Notes: a model not told the origin generated them from the letters alone. A stretch of 64,000 nt of DNA from an uncultured Pseudomonadota bacterium (GCA_903834835.1 CAILKO010000055.1:1-64000), one strand, 5' to 3'. Counted from the stretch's first letter, positions 20,216-29,008 are shown. Translations and numbers: made by a program.

Positions 20216-21505
20216 ATGGCTGATCGATCGTTTGGCGTCGAAACGCTTTGCCTGCACGCGGGCCAGATTCCGGATGCCGCCACCGGCGCGCGCGCTGCGC
20301 CGATCTACCAGACGACATCGTTCGTGTTCGATTCTGCGGATCATGCGGCGAGCCTGTTCAATCTGCAGACCTTCGGCAACACGTACTCCCGCATATCGAA
20401 CCCCACCGTGGCGGTGTTCGAGGAGCGGATGGCCGCGCTCGAGAACGGCCGCGCGGCGCTTGCCTGCGCAAGCGGCCAGGCCGCCGAGATGGTTGCCATA
20501 CTGACCCTGTGCAAGGCTGGCGACCACATCGTTTCCTCGTCCACGCTATACGGCGGCACCCACACGCTGCTGCAGGTGAACCTCGCAAAGCTCGGGATCG
20601 AAACCAGTTTCGTGGACCCTGCGGACCCCGAGAACTTCCGCGCTGCCATCCGCCCGCAGACCAAGCTCGTCTACGCGGAGACGCTTGGCAATCCGATGCT
20701 GAACCTGGTCGATGTCGAAGCGATCGCGCGCATTGCGCACGAGGCAGGCGTCCCGCTCATCGTCGACAATACGGTGCCCACGCCCTATCTCTGCCGTCCT
20801 ATCGACTGGGGTGCGGACATCGTGGTCCACTCCGCGACGAAGTACCTTGGCGGGCACGGCACGACGCTCGGGGGGGTGATCGTCGAATCCGGAAAGTTCG
20901 ACTGGGGAAACGGCAAATTTCCGGAATTCACTACGCCCTCGCCAGGCTACCACGGGGTGATCTTTCACGAGACCTTCGGCGACTTCGGCTACACGATGAA
21001 GGCGCGCATGGAGATCATGCGTACTTTCGGCCCGACGCTTGCGCCGCTGAGCGCATGGCTTCTGCTCCAGGGTATCGAATCTCTGCATGTGCGCATGGAC
21101 CGGCACTGCGCCAATGCGCTCGCAGTGGCGGAATTCCTCAGCCGGGACCCGCGCGTCGCGTGGGTCAACTATCCGGGACTTGCGGGCTACAGCCAGCATG
21201 CGCTCGCCCTGAAGTACCTGCAGAAGGGCGCTTCGGGTCTGCTCAACTTTGGCGTACGTAGCGGACCGCGCGCGGGCGAGCGCTTCATCGAGGCAGCCCA
21301 GTTCATGAGCCACCTTGCGAACATCGGAGATGCGAAAACGCTGATCATTCATCCGGCATCCACGACGCATCGCCAGATGAGCGAGGCCGATCAGGTCAGG
21401 GCGGGCGTGACGTCGGACATGGTCCGTATGTCGGTCGGTATCGAAAGTATCGACGACATCCTCTGGGACATTGACCAGGCGCTCACCCGGGCCGTCGCCG
21501 AATGA
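20216..21505 (+). CDS. metY: O-acetylhomoserine sulfhydrylase (MetY-type)
   Basis: PLP enzyme of the Cys/Met metabolism family that makes homocysteine from O-acetylhomoserine and sulfide. The 429 residues match MetY length and carry FGVETLCLHAGQ at the start, YSRISNPTVAVFEERMAALE, the Asp in VPLIVDNTVPTP that contacts the PLP ring nitrogen, and the PLP lysine in HSATKYLGGHGT. Use of O-acetylhomoserine is inferred from family likeness. The last four bases (ATGA) start the following membrane-protein gene. Confidence 0.92.
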   Translation: MADRSFGVETLCLHAGQIPDAATGARAAPIYQTTSFVFDSADHAASLFNLQTFGNTYSRISNPTVAVFEERMAALENGRAALACASGQAAEMVAILTLCKAGDHIVSSSTLYGGTHTLLQVNLAKLGIETSFVDPADPENFRAAIRPQTKLVYAETLGNPMLNLVDVEAIARIAHEAGVPLIVDNTVPTPYLCRPIDWGADIVVHSATKYLGGHGTTLGGVIVESGKFDWGNGKFPEFTTPSPGYHGVIFHETFGDFGYTMKARMEIMRTFGPTLAPLSAWLLLQGIESLHVRMDRHCANALAVAEFLSRDPRVAWVNYPGLAGYSQHALALKYLQKGASGLLNFGVRSGPRAGERFIEAAQFMSHLANIGDAKTLIIHPASTTHRQMSEADQVRAGVTSDMVRMSVGIESIDDILWDIDQALTRAVAE

Positions 21506-22455
21506 GCGCAGCGGGGCCGGCGCGTATCAGCCTGCTCTTCACCCCTGCCGCGCTGATCCTCGCCCTCGGGTTCGTCATTGCGTTTTACTGGGCCGCCGTT
21601 CCGCTCTCGAGTTTGCGCGCGGAGAGCAACTGGCTGCCGGGCCTGATCCTCGCGTTCTGCGGAGCGGGGATTCCAGTCGCCGGCTTTATACGCAACAGAC
21701 AGTTCTTCGCAGATCCGAGGGCCCCGGGCCGCACTCGGGGCGCCGCACTGCTGGTCGCCGAATCCGCAACGCTGCTCTTCATTCTGCTCGTCTTCGCGAA
21801 CGCGACGGCCGGCGGCGACAAGGAGGCTGCTCTGCTTGGCCGCATCAACGCGCTCACGATCGAAGCGTCCGAACTCCGCAAGCAGGTCGATCGGCACGCC
21901 CAGCGGCGTGGATCGCTGACAGACGCCGGCAAGGAATCCGACCTTGCCGGCATCGCGCACCGCGGAGAATCCTTCATCGGACGCGACGGCACGATCATCC
22001 TCTACGATTCGGACCTGCGCGCGCTTGCAGCAATGATTCCGGAACAGCGCGGCGGCGTGATCGACTGGCAGTACTTCGGCCTGCCGGCAAGGGCGTTTCC
22101 GCCTCATTGGCGCGGGCAGCCGGAGAGCAGCTTCACGCGGGACGATCCGGGAGACCCGGCCGAGCACTCGCAGGCCCTGCTCCGGATTGCAGCGGAACTT
22201 CAGCAGCGGATATCGGCACGCGCGAAGGAACTGGGTTCTGTCGCCGGCGCGGCGAACGCCGGTAGAGTCCCGAATGCGGGCCTGCTCGATTTCGGTTTCG
22301 TGGACCGGGACGGCCGGTTCGCGCTGTACAGCGACCGGCACGCCGTATTTCTGTACTACGAGCCGTCGATGCGGACCGACGGGCGCGTGAACTGGCTCTG
22401 CCGGTCCTATCCTCGCGAAGCCGCAATTTCCGGATGCGCGACTCAGCTCGACTGA
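21502..22455 (+). CDS. Membrane protein with two pilin-like C-terminal repeats, unknown function
   Basis: A 317-residue protein coupled to metY by an ATGA overlap. Three hydrophobic segments (about residues 12-33, 44-62 and 80-101) are followed by a short coiled-coil-like stretch and a soluble part. The soluble part contains two similar units starting RDG at 161 and 269, each with LY soon after and G-x-V-x-W at the end (Trp189 and Trp298). The second unit has a cysteine pair (C300 and near 312) spaced like the C-terminal disulfide loop of type IV pilins; the first lacks it. I do not recognise a named family. Confidence 0.7.
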   Translation: MSAAGPARISLLFTPAALILALGFVIAFYWAAVPLSSLRAESNWLPGLILAFCGAGIPVAGFIRNRQFFADPRAPGRTRGAALLVAESATLLFILLVFANATAGGDKEAALLGRINALTIEASELRKQVDRHAQRRGSLTDAGKESDLAGIAHRGESFIGRDGTIILYDSDLRALAAMIPEQRGGVIDWQYFGLPARAFPPHWRGQPESSFTRDDPGDPAEHSQALLRIAAELQQRISARAKELGSVAGAANAGRVPNAGLLDFGFVDRDGRFALYSDRHAVFLYYEPSMRTDGRVNWLCRSYPREAAISGCATQLD

Positions 22456-22468
22456 GTGGCGACCTGGA

Positions 22469-23530
22469 TCACGGCTGCATGCGCTTCAGTGCCGAATCCC
22501 GTTCTTCGGGAGCTTGCGCGGCCAGCGATTTCACAGCGTTGTAGAACCGGGGTAATTCGCCGCCGCTTTCCTGCAGCATCCGCTCGAATGCTGGGATCCA
22601 GCGCCCGTAAGTGCGCGCCAGCGCCAGCAACGCGTTGTTCGGTCGCTCGCCCACGAGCCGGTCGTAGCCGGATCGACCGCCCCACTGCCGCCTGAGCGCG
22701 TCGTAGCGCAGTTTCAGCTCGTCCAGGATCTGCGCCTTTCGCAGTCGAATATCAGGCATCTCATCAGGCACATGGTTCTCCGCGTAGAGCTCTGCGAGCC
22801 GGGCTCTCGCTTCCAGCAACAGCTCGTTGAAAGCGTTCGCGCGCTGTGTCGAATCCTTGAAGGCAGCAAGCAATTCAGGATGTCCACGCGCCACCAGCCA
22901 GCGCCGCACGCCTTCGCGTTCGACCACCATCGCCAGAGATTCGTTGAAGGCCGAGTCGTCCTTCACATAGACCAGCTGGTGCGCAAGCTCGTGGAATAAC
23001 AGCCTCGCGAGTTCGGCCTCCGGAAAGTGAATGAAGCTCGACAGCAGCGGATCATCGAAATAGCCGAGCGTCGAATAGGCCGGCACGCCGTAGACCAGCA
23101 CATCATGGCCTTCCGCTCGCAGCATACTGGCGTGGCGCTCCGCGCCGGCCGGATCGAAAAATCCACGGTAATCGGTGCATCCTGAGAACGGGAAGCAGGA
23201 CCTGACCGGATGGACCGAGAATTCCGCGGTGGCCACCACGTTCCAGACGGCATAGGGCCGATCGAGACTCGTATAGCGCGTATAGGATCGGTTGTCAGGA
23301 AGACCCAGTTCGCGACTCGCGAACCGGCGGATTTCCCGCGCGAGCAACAGGCGGTCCTTCAGATCCTGCGTCGTTGTGGGATCACCGATCACATCGTCGA
23401 TCTGACGGGCGCGCGAGACCAGCGCCAGATGACCGCTCGCCGCCTGCCCGAGGTATTCCAGCGTTCCGCAGGCCTGAAGGAACAGCATGCCGATCAGCGC
23501 AACCGCAGTCCGGATTCGCAAAATATTCAC
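22469..23530 (-). CDS. Putative aminopeptidase lipoprotein (PF10023-like)
   Basis: A 353-residue exported metallopeptidase-like protein. The N-terminal signal ALIGMLFLQACGTLEYLG contains a lipobox (LQAC), so it should be lipid-anchored in the envelope. The zinc motif LLFHELAHQLVYVKDDSAFNE gives HExxH with a downstream Glu, as in the proteobacterial putative-aminopeptidase family. The gene overlaps the end of the upstream hydrolase gene by ATGA and is convergent with the 21502 gene. Substrate unknown. Confidence 0.85.
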   Translation of the reverse strand: MNILRIRTAVALIGMLFLQACGTLEYLGQAASGHLALVSRARQIDDVIGDPTTTQDLKDRLLLAREIRRFASRELGLPDNRSYTRYTSLDRPYAVWNVVATAEFSVHPVRSCFPFSGCTDYRGFFDPAGAERHASMLRAEGHDVLVYGVPAYSTLGYFDDPLLSSFIHFPEAELARLLFHELAHQLVYVKDDSAFNESLAMVVEREGVRRWLVARGHPELLAAFKDSTQRANAFNELLLEARARLAELYAENHVPDEMPDIRLRKAQILDELKLRYDALRRQWGGRSGYDRLVGERPNNALLALARTYGRWIPAFERMLQESGGELPRFYNAVKSLAAQAPEERDSALKRMQP

Positions 23531-24186
23531 CCTTCCCGGAAGCTTCCGCGGCCCAGAAACCGGACCACGTGGCGCGCGACGGCAGGACTGAAAAGCAGTC
23601 CGCTGTGCGTCGCTCGGACCGAGACCGTGTCACGTGCCCCGTCCACCGCGGTTTCGTGGGCCGCCACCACCCCGTCGTTTGCCGCCGTGAAAGGCCCGAG
23701 CAGGCGGCCCAGGCCCCAGGCCGCGGTGCCCGAAATGACCCCGAGCGGCGCGGGGTGGCGCCAGATCGCTCCCTCTCGAACGTTCCACCAGGCTTCGGCC
23801 GCGCTTCCGAGCAGCCAGCGCCCGGCCCGCCATGCTGCGAGCCGCCGGCCGCTCAGCGACCCTCGCACCGGCGAGCCGAGAAACACCGCCGCCGTCACGC
23901 GCAGGTCCGGCTCGCCGTTCAGCGCGGCGAGCGCCAGCACGCCACCCAGGCTGTGCGCGACCACACTGACGGGACCTGGCTGCGCCCTCAGGTAGGCCGC
24001 GAGACGCGCCCGGTTTGCCTCGAATGAGGCGCGGCCGCGATATTCGAAAATGCGCGTCGCATGTCCCGCGTACCCTGTAAAGCGGGCCAGCGGGACCATG
24101 GCTAACGCGGGCATCCACAGACCGTGGATCAGCACAACAGGGTCAGACGGTATCGCGCAGACCTCGGCGCCAGACGGGCGATTCAT
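23527..24186 (-). CDS. Alpha/beta hydrolase (putative lipase/esterase)
   Basis: A 219-residue hydrolase with the oxyanion motif VVLIHGLWM near residue 18, the nucleophile elbow VAHSLGGV (Ser) and the His at VRATHSGLLF near the end. Start ATG 24186 is chosen because further upstream the frame runs into the divergent FAD gene. It is the first gene of a two-gene unit with the lipoprotein peptidase (ATGA overlap). No signal peptide is seen. Substrate unknown. Confidence 0.83.
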   Translation of the reverse strand: MNRPSGAEVCAIPSDPVVLIHGLWMPALAMVPLARFTGYAGHATRIFEYRGRASFEANRARLAAYLRAQPGPVSVVAHSLGGVLALAALNGEPDLRVTAAVFLGSPVRGSLSGRRLAAWRAGRWLLGSAAEAWWNVREGAIWRHPAPLGVISGTAAWGLGRLLGPFTAANDGVVAAHETAVDGARDTVSVRATHSGLLFSPAVARHVVRFLGRGSFREG

Positions 24187-24246
24187 GCAAAACTCGCGGT
24201 AGTAGGTACATTCACCACAGACACATCGATTGAAGGCAGGAGCATC

Positions 24247-25719
24247 ATGACCGAGACAGACAATAACGCGAATGGGCGGCCGGGTGGTCAGGGTTTCGTC
24301 ACGCCGCCCCTGCGCCCTGCTAGCCCTGCGCTGCTGGACGAACTTGCGCGCATCGTCGGTGCCCGCAATCTGCTCACCGCGGCGGACGACATTGGCGCCT
24401 ACCTGACCGACGCGCGCCGTCAGTACACGCGCACTGCCCCCTGCGTTGTCCGGCCCGGCTCCACCGAGGAAGTCGCCGCCATCGTCGGGGCCTGCGGCCG
24501 GCACAAGGTCGGTATCGTGCCCCAGGGCGGGAACACAGGACTGTCCGGTGGGTCGGTACCCATAGAGGGTGCCGGCCAGGTCGTGTTATCACTCGGTCGC
24601 CTGAACCGCGTTCTGCATCTCGATCCCCTGAACAACACGATGACCGTCCAGGCAGGTTGCATCCTCACGCAGATCCAGGAGGCCGCGCGTGAGGCAGGGC
24701 GTCTGTTCCCGCTATCACTCGCCGCAGAGGGCAGCTGCCAGATCGGCGGCAATCTCTCCACCAATGCGGGGGGGGTGAACGTGCTGCGTTACGGCAACGC
24801 GCGCGAACAGATCCTCGGGCTGGAAGTCGTGCTCCCCGACGGACGCGTGTGGGAGGGTCTGCGCGGTCTGCGCAAGGACAACACAGGATACGACCTGAAA
24901 CAGATTTTCGTCGGCGCCGAGGGAACCCTCGGCATCATCACTGCGGCTGTCCTGCGCCTGCGCCCGTTGCCGAGCGCGCGTGCGACCGCATGGGCCGCGG
25001 TGGCGACCCCGGAGCACGCGGTGCAGTGGCTGCAGCGCATGGGCGCACAGCTTGGTGATCGACTCTCGGCCTTTGAACTGATTTCGCGCGCCTGCCTGGA
25101 TGCCGTGCTGCAGCACCGGCCGCAACTGCGCAGCCCGATCGAAGGTGCCCATGCCTGGCACGTGCTGGTGGAGCTCGTCGACAGCACGGCCGAGGCCGAA
25201 CTGCAGACGCTTGCACTCGCCGCCTTCGAGGAAGCGCTGCGGGACGGGCTCATCGTCGACATCGCACTTGCTTCAAGCGAGGCGCAGGCTGACTCGCTCT
25301 GGTCGTTGCGGGAGTCCATCCCGGCGGCGCAGTTTCGCAACGTCAAGCACGATGTCTCGGTACCGGTCTCACGTGTACCCGAACTGCTGCGCGATGCGAG
25401 CGATGCGCTCGAGCGCGCATTTCCCGGCGTGCTCCCATACGCGTTCGGGCATCTGGGCGACGGCAACATTCACCTGAATATCGGAATGCGAGATCCGGAT
25501 CGAACCGAGAGCCTGATCGCCGAGAAAGACAAGGTCAACCGCATCGTGTTCGACTGCGTCGACCGCCTCGGGGGATCGATTTCGGCCGAGCACGGCATCG
25601 GCCAGCTCCGGCGCGGAACGATCACAGACTACAAGTCACCTCTGGAAATCGATCTGATGCGCGGCCTGAAGCGGACTTTCGATCCGCTCGGCATCATGAA
25701 TCCCGGCAAGGTGGTCTGA
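24247..25719 (+). CDS. FAD-linked D-2-hydroxyacid dehydrogenase (GlcD/D2HGDH type)
   Basis: A 490-residue flavoprotein. The N-terminal FAD-binding domain has VPQGGNTGLSGGSVP and GSCQIGGNLSTNAGGVNVLRYG; the C-terminal FAD-oxidase domain has FGHLGDGNIHLNIGMRDP and SAEHGIGQLRRG with the metal-site histidines. The family oxidises D-lactate, glycolate or D-2-hydroxyglutarate; which one cannot be decided. ATG 24247 has AGGAGC upstream and lies 60 bp from the divergent hydrolase start. Length and motifs look intact. Confidence 0.88.
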   Translation: MTETDNNANGRPGGQGFVTPPLRPASPALLDELARIVGARNLLTAADDIGAYLTDARRQYTRTAPCVVRPGSTEEVAAIVGACGRHKVGIVPQGGNTGLSGGSVPIEGAGQVVLSLGRLNRVLHLDPLNNTMTVQAGCILTQIQEAAREAGRLFPLSLAAEGSCQIGGNLSTNAGGVNVLRYGNAREQILGLEVVLPDGRVWEGLRGLRKDNTGYDLKQIFVGAEGTLGIITAAVLRLRPLPSARATAWAAVATPEHAVQWLQRMGAQLGDRLSAFELISRACLDAVLQHRPQLRSPIEGAHAWHVLVELVDSTAEAELQTLALAAFEEALRDGLIVDIALASSEAQADSLWSLRESIPAAQFRNVKHDVSVPVSRVPELLRDASDALERAFPGVLPYAFGHLGDGNIHLNIGMRDPDRTESLIAEKDKVNRIVFDCVDRLGGSISAEHGIGQLRRGTITDYKSPLEIDLMRGLKRTFDPLGIMNPGKVV

Positions 25720-25748
25720 CGCGGCCACGCGCCAGGCTACCGTGGAGC

Positions 25749-26597
25749 TCAGAGCCGCCTGAAAACGACCGGCAATTCAGTACCTGCGTCGGAAATTTTT
25801 CCGGCGATTCCGCCCTCCGACAAGGCGCCGCGAAAAGTCCATCGGCCCGCCTTGAATTCGATTTGGGTGCCGCGCAGGCGTGCGCCCTCCACGGTCAGCC
25901 GGTTGCCACCCGAAACCGCGCTGATATCGAGACTCTGGAAATTCTGGGCGATGTCCAGCTGCCAGCCGGCATCCTCCGTTCGCCATCGGCCGCGCAAATC
26001 GGCCGGAACGATCCAGAGGAAGATCCTGCTGCTGTTCCCCTGCCCCGGGTGAGAACGTGCGAGCGTGACGGTTTCGGTTTCATCCGGCGCCCAGCCCGGC
26101 ATGACGAAGGCATGTGAAACGACCCGTGTTCCCGGGCGCAGATGCGTGAGAAGCCGTGGCTGGAGCTTTTCAAGCAGCCAGGGCAGCAGGTACATCGTCA
26201 CAACCGTTGCCTGCGAGATATCTTCCCTCAGCACGTCGCCGCGGCGGAAGCTCGCCCTGTCTGCAAGACCTGCAGCACGCGCGGCCTCGTCAGACTTGCG
26301 CACAAGCACCTGATCGAGTTCGATGCCGGTCGCCATGACGCCGAAATCCCGTGCGGCAGTGAGCACGATCCGGCCGTCCCCCGATCCAAGGTCGTAGACG
26401 CGGTCATCCACACCCACCTGCGCAAGCTGCAACATTCGACGCACGACCTCATCCGGGGTCGTGATGAATGGGGCGGCCTGCCCCTCGAACTGTGCCAGCA
26501 CGGGAACGGGCGACACGGCGAACGCCAAGCCTGTTCCCAGCAGCCTGCGCCGCCGCGCGCGCGCCCGGCTCGTGACGGCCGATTCAAAGTGGCGAAT
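25749..26597 (-). CDS. Exported SAM-dependent methyltransferase-like protein
   Basis: A class I methyltransferase fold with motif I VYDLGSGDGRIVLTAA, acidic motif GIELDQ and RRGDVL, followed by an extra beta-rich C-terminal region of about 100 residues. The start is unusual. TTG 26528 begins inside what looks like a complete signal peptide (Arg-rich stretch, LLGTGLAFAVSP, VLA-Q cleavage site). In frame 23 codons earlier is an ATT at 26597 with AAGGAG exactly 6 nt upstream. I take ATT as the likely start; no ATG or GTG serves. Palindrome site B lies about 70 bp upstream. Its activity outside the cytoplasm would need a SAM source, so it may be a non-catalytic fold or mis-predicted export. Confidence 0.75.
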   Translation of the reverse strand: MRHFESAVTSRARARRRRLLGTGLAFAVSPVPVLAQFEGQAAPFITTPDEVVRRMLQLAQVGVDDRVYDLGSGDGRIVLTAARDFGVMATGIELDQVLVRKSDEAARAAGLADRASFRRGDVLREDISQATVVTMYLLPWLLEKLQPRLLTHLRPGTRVVSHAFVMPGWAPDETETVTLARSHPGQGNSSRIFLWIVPADLRGRWRTEDAGWQLDIAQNFQSLDISAVSGGNRLTVEGARLRGTQIEFKAGRWTFRGALSEGGIAGKISDAGTELPVVFRRL

Positions 26598-26663
26598 TTC
26601 TCTCTCCTTCGATCCTGCGCGCAGGCTATCGCTTGCGCGAGAGAGCGATCATGGGCTCCCCAA

Positions 26664-26695
26664 GCATGATAGTAACATTAATGTTACTATCATGC
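26664..26695. promoter_or_regulatory. Perfect 32-bp palindrome, GTAAC...GTTAC core (site B)
   Basis: Sixteen consecutive base pairs on each side of 26679/26680 are complementary. The outer ends are GCATGATA and its complement; the core is GTAACATTAATGTTAC (26672-26687). It lies upstream of the exported methyltransferase gene and downstream of the terminator of the preceding gene, as expected for an operator or promoter-proximal site. The right half GTTACTATCATG is identical to that of site C. Confidence 0.72.
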
Positions 26696-26756
26696 CAGAA
26701 ATGAGCTCTCCCCCTGCCCGACGAACCGGGCTGCGCCGGAGCGTCGGCGTACCCGC

Positions 26757-26785
26757 AAAAAAAAGCCCGGCATGGCCGGGCTTTT
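26757..26785 (-). terminator. Rho-independent terminator after the Ala/Pro/Lys-rich gene
   Basis: On the minus strand AAAAGCCCGGC, a three-base loop and GCCGGGCTTTT form an 11-bp stem, continued by further T residues. It starts about 20 bp after the stop of the 26806 gene and separates it from the methyltransferase gene. Confidence 0.9.
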
Positions 26786-26805
26786 CCTGCTGCGCCGACT
26801 GACTA

Positions 26806-27036
26806 TCAGTTGGCTTTTTTCTCGGCCTTGGCCTTCTTGGCCTTTTTAGCCTTCTTTGGCTTGGCGGCGGCCTTGTCGTCCTTCGCGGCCGGGGCGGGCG
26901 CGGCAGCCGGGGCTGCTGCGGCGGCGGGCGCTGCGGCCGGGGCGGCCTTCGCCGGGGCGGCGGCCGGGGCCTGCGCGAACAGCGGCGCGGCGAAAGCGGT
27001 GGCGATCAGGGCAACCAGAAATTTTTGCTTGGTCAT
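26806..27036 (-). CDS. Small exported Ala/Pro-rich protein with lysine-rich tail
   Basis: A 76-residue low-complexity protein. The N terminus is a clear Sec signal peptide (KFLVALIATAFAAPLFA, cleavage before Q). The mature part is an Ala/Pro repeat of about 30 residues followed by a strongly basic tail with PKKAKKAKKAKAEKK. Mature charge is strongly positive, so it could bind nucleic acid, acidic polysaccharide or membranes. No family is recognised. It has its own terminator, and the 171 bp upstream (27037-27207) are shared with the divergent ChaC-like gene. Real expression is likely, but function is unknown. Confidence 0.72.
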   Translation of the reverse strand: MTKQKFLVALIATAFAAPLFAQAPAAAPAKAAPAAAPAAAAAPAAAPAPAAKDDKAAAKPKKAKKAKKAKAEKKAN

Positions 27037-27207
27037 GACGGGCTATCTCCTCGATTTTCTACGTAGGCACGCAAGTGTGCATTTCCCATAACGCAGATAG
27101 CCGGACTTCCGTTGACAAGCACTTGCCGCCCGTTCGACGCAGCCCCTGCCCTCTGGCATGCTTGACCCCCCGCCCGTTCCGTACGGGAACCGCAAGGTAC
27201 TGGCCCC

Positions 27208-27825
27208 ATGGAGTTTTCCGAGTTTTCAACGCTGCTTCCCCGGCGTGCGCTTTGGGTGTTCGGGTATGGTTCGCTCATGTGGTCGCCCGGGTTTCGGCCT
27301 CTGGCACGCAAGGCCGTGCTGATCCACGGTTACCACCGATCACTATGCGTTCTGTCCACCCTGCACCGCGGCTCGCCCGAGCGCCCGGGCCTGGTACTCG
27401 GGCTGCGCAGGGGCGGTTCCTGCTGGGGTATGGCGTTGCGCATCGACCCGACCCGTGCAATGCCCGCGCTGCGTGAACTCTGGGATCGGGAAATGGCCTA
27501 TTCGGTGTATCAGCCCCGTGTGCTGACGGCGCGAACGAAGGGCGGTATGCCCCTTGGAGCGATCGCCTTTGTGGCCGATCCGCAGCATCCGCAGTATGCC
27601 GGCGACCTCGGGATCGCACGCATGGCCCGGGCCGTCGCACACAGCCGGGGTGGCCGCGGCGCGAATATCGACTACCTCGGCCAGACGCTGGCGCACATGC
27701 GCAGGCTCGGTGTGAGGGATCCGCACCTCGAACAGGTGCTTCTCGAAGCGACCAGACTGGAATCCGGCGACACGCCGCAAGCGGGCAGGAATCCCGCCGC
27801 CTCCCGCGCGATGCCGAGGGTCTAG
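27208..27825 (+). CDS. ChaC-like gamma-glutamylcyclotransferase
   Basis: Predicted to cleave glutathione or gamma-glutamyl peptides to 5-oxoproline. The 205 residues have the substrate-binding WVFGYGSLMWSPGF near the start, the ChaC LELWDREM-type catalytic Glu region (written ELWDREMAYSVYQPR here) and the C-terminal GRGANIDYLGQTLAHM. Lengths and motifs fit the ChaC family. Its stop overlaps the stop of the aminotransferase gene on the other strand by four bases. Confidence 0.87.
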   Translation: MEFSEFSTLLPRRALWVFGYGSLMWSPGFRPLARKAVLIHGYHRSLCVLSTLHRGSPERPGLVLGLRRGGSCWGMALRIDPTRAMPALRELWDREMAYSVYQPRVLTARTKGGMPLGAIAFVADPQHPQYAGDLGIARMARAVAHSRGGRGANIDYLGQTLAHMRRLGVRDPHLEQVLLEATRLESGDTPQAGRNPAASRAMPRV

Positions 27826-29000
27826 CGCGCCCGGGCCGCCTCGCGCATCCGCGACAGGGCTTCATCCAGGCGTGCACGCTGCGTACCGAAATTCAACCGT
27901 ACAAATCCCGGCGCGCTGAACTGCGTGCCGGGCGAAAGGGCAAGCCCGTGCTTCAGGAAATGCGCCGTGGGATCGGGCAATCCCCAGGCGCGCGCATCGA
28001 TCCAGGCAAGGCAGCTTGCCTCCACATGCCAGGCCTTCAGGCCCTCGATCTGCGCAAGCTCCGCCTCGGCGACATCCCGGTTGGCACGCAGATACGCGAT
28101 CAGGCCGGCAAGCCAGCTCCCGGACGCAGGTTCGGTATAGGCCGCAAGCGCGCCAATGTAGGAGAACACGCCGGGGTCCGGCACGAGACCGTGCAGTTCC
28201 CTGCTGAAAGCGACGCGCAGATCCGGGTCTTCGATGATTGCGTAGGCGCAACCCGCACCGGGTATGTTGAAGGCCTTGTTGGGCGACATCAGCGTGACGG
28301 TGCGCCGGCTGATTTCCGGGGAAAGACTGGCAATCGGTATGTGGGCGCGATCTTCGTCGAGCACCAGCTCCGCATGGATTTCATCGGAACATATGAGCGT
28401 GTCGTGACGCTCGGCGAGCGCGGCGATACTTGCGAGCTCGTCCCGCCCGTAGATCGCACCGCCGGGATTCTGCGGATTGCACAGCATCAGCATCCGGGCG
28501 CCGCGCCGGAAAGCATCTTCCATGCGCCCCGCATCGAGCACGTAGTGGGTACCCGCCGCGCAGGCGAGCGGTATCGCCTCGAACGCCCTGGGAGCGAGCT
28601 CAGCCGCACGCCGGAACGGGTTGTACACCGGCACCGGCAGCAGCAGCTTGTCCTGCGCCTGAGTGAGCTGACGTACCGCAAGATGGAGGCCAGCGACCAC
28701 GCCCGGGAGCATGACGATCCAGTCGGGGCGTATCTGCCAGCGATAGAGCCGCTCCATGCGTCCGACGATCGCCTCCTTCAGAGCCTCCGGGAGGACACTG
28801 TAGCCAAGCACGCCGTGATCGATGCGACGCGAGAGCGCCTCGAGAACTGGCGGCGGCGCGCGAAAATCCATGTCGGCCACCCAGAGCGGAAGGATTTCCC
28901 GGCCTGCGGCATCGAGGCCGCGAAACCGCTCCCAGCGCTGACTCCAGGTACCCGCGCGCTCTACGGGCGTATCAAAATCGAAGCTCGGGGGGGCACTCAC
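27822..29000 (-). CDS. MalY/PatB-type aminotransferase (putative cystathionine beta-lyase)
   Basis: Fold-type I PLP enzyme of 392 residues. The start motif FDFDTPVERAGTWSQRWERF, PLWVADMDF, NPQNPGGAIYGRDEL, SDEIHAELV and the PLP lysine in SPNKAFNIPGAG match the MalY/PatB subgroup, whose members cleave cystathionine or other C-S bonds. GTG 29000 is chosen, 8 nt after the tyrS stop, because the frame further upstream lies in tyrS. The physiological substrate is not certain. Confidence 0.87.
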   Translation of the reverse strand: MSAPPSFDFDTPVERAGTWSQRWERFRGLDAAGREILPLWVADMDFRAPPPVLEALSRRIDHGVLGYSVLPEALKEAIVGRMERLYRWQIRPDWIVMLPGVVAGLHLAVRQLTQAQDKLLLPVPVYNPFRRAAELAPRAFEAIPLACAAGTHYVLDAGRMEDAFRRGARMLMLCNPQNPGGAIYGRDELASIAALAERHDTLICSDEIHAELVLDEDRAHIPIASLSPEISRRTVTLMSPNKAFNIPGAGCAYAIIEDPDLRVAFSRELHGLVPDPGVFSYIGALAAYTEPASGSWLAGLIAYLRANRDVAEAELAQIEGLKAWHVEASCLAWIDARAWGLPDPTAHFLKHGLALSPGTQFSAPGFVRLNFGTQRARLDEALSRMREAARAR

Positions 29001-29008
29001 GACCGGGT

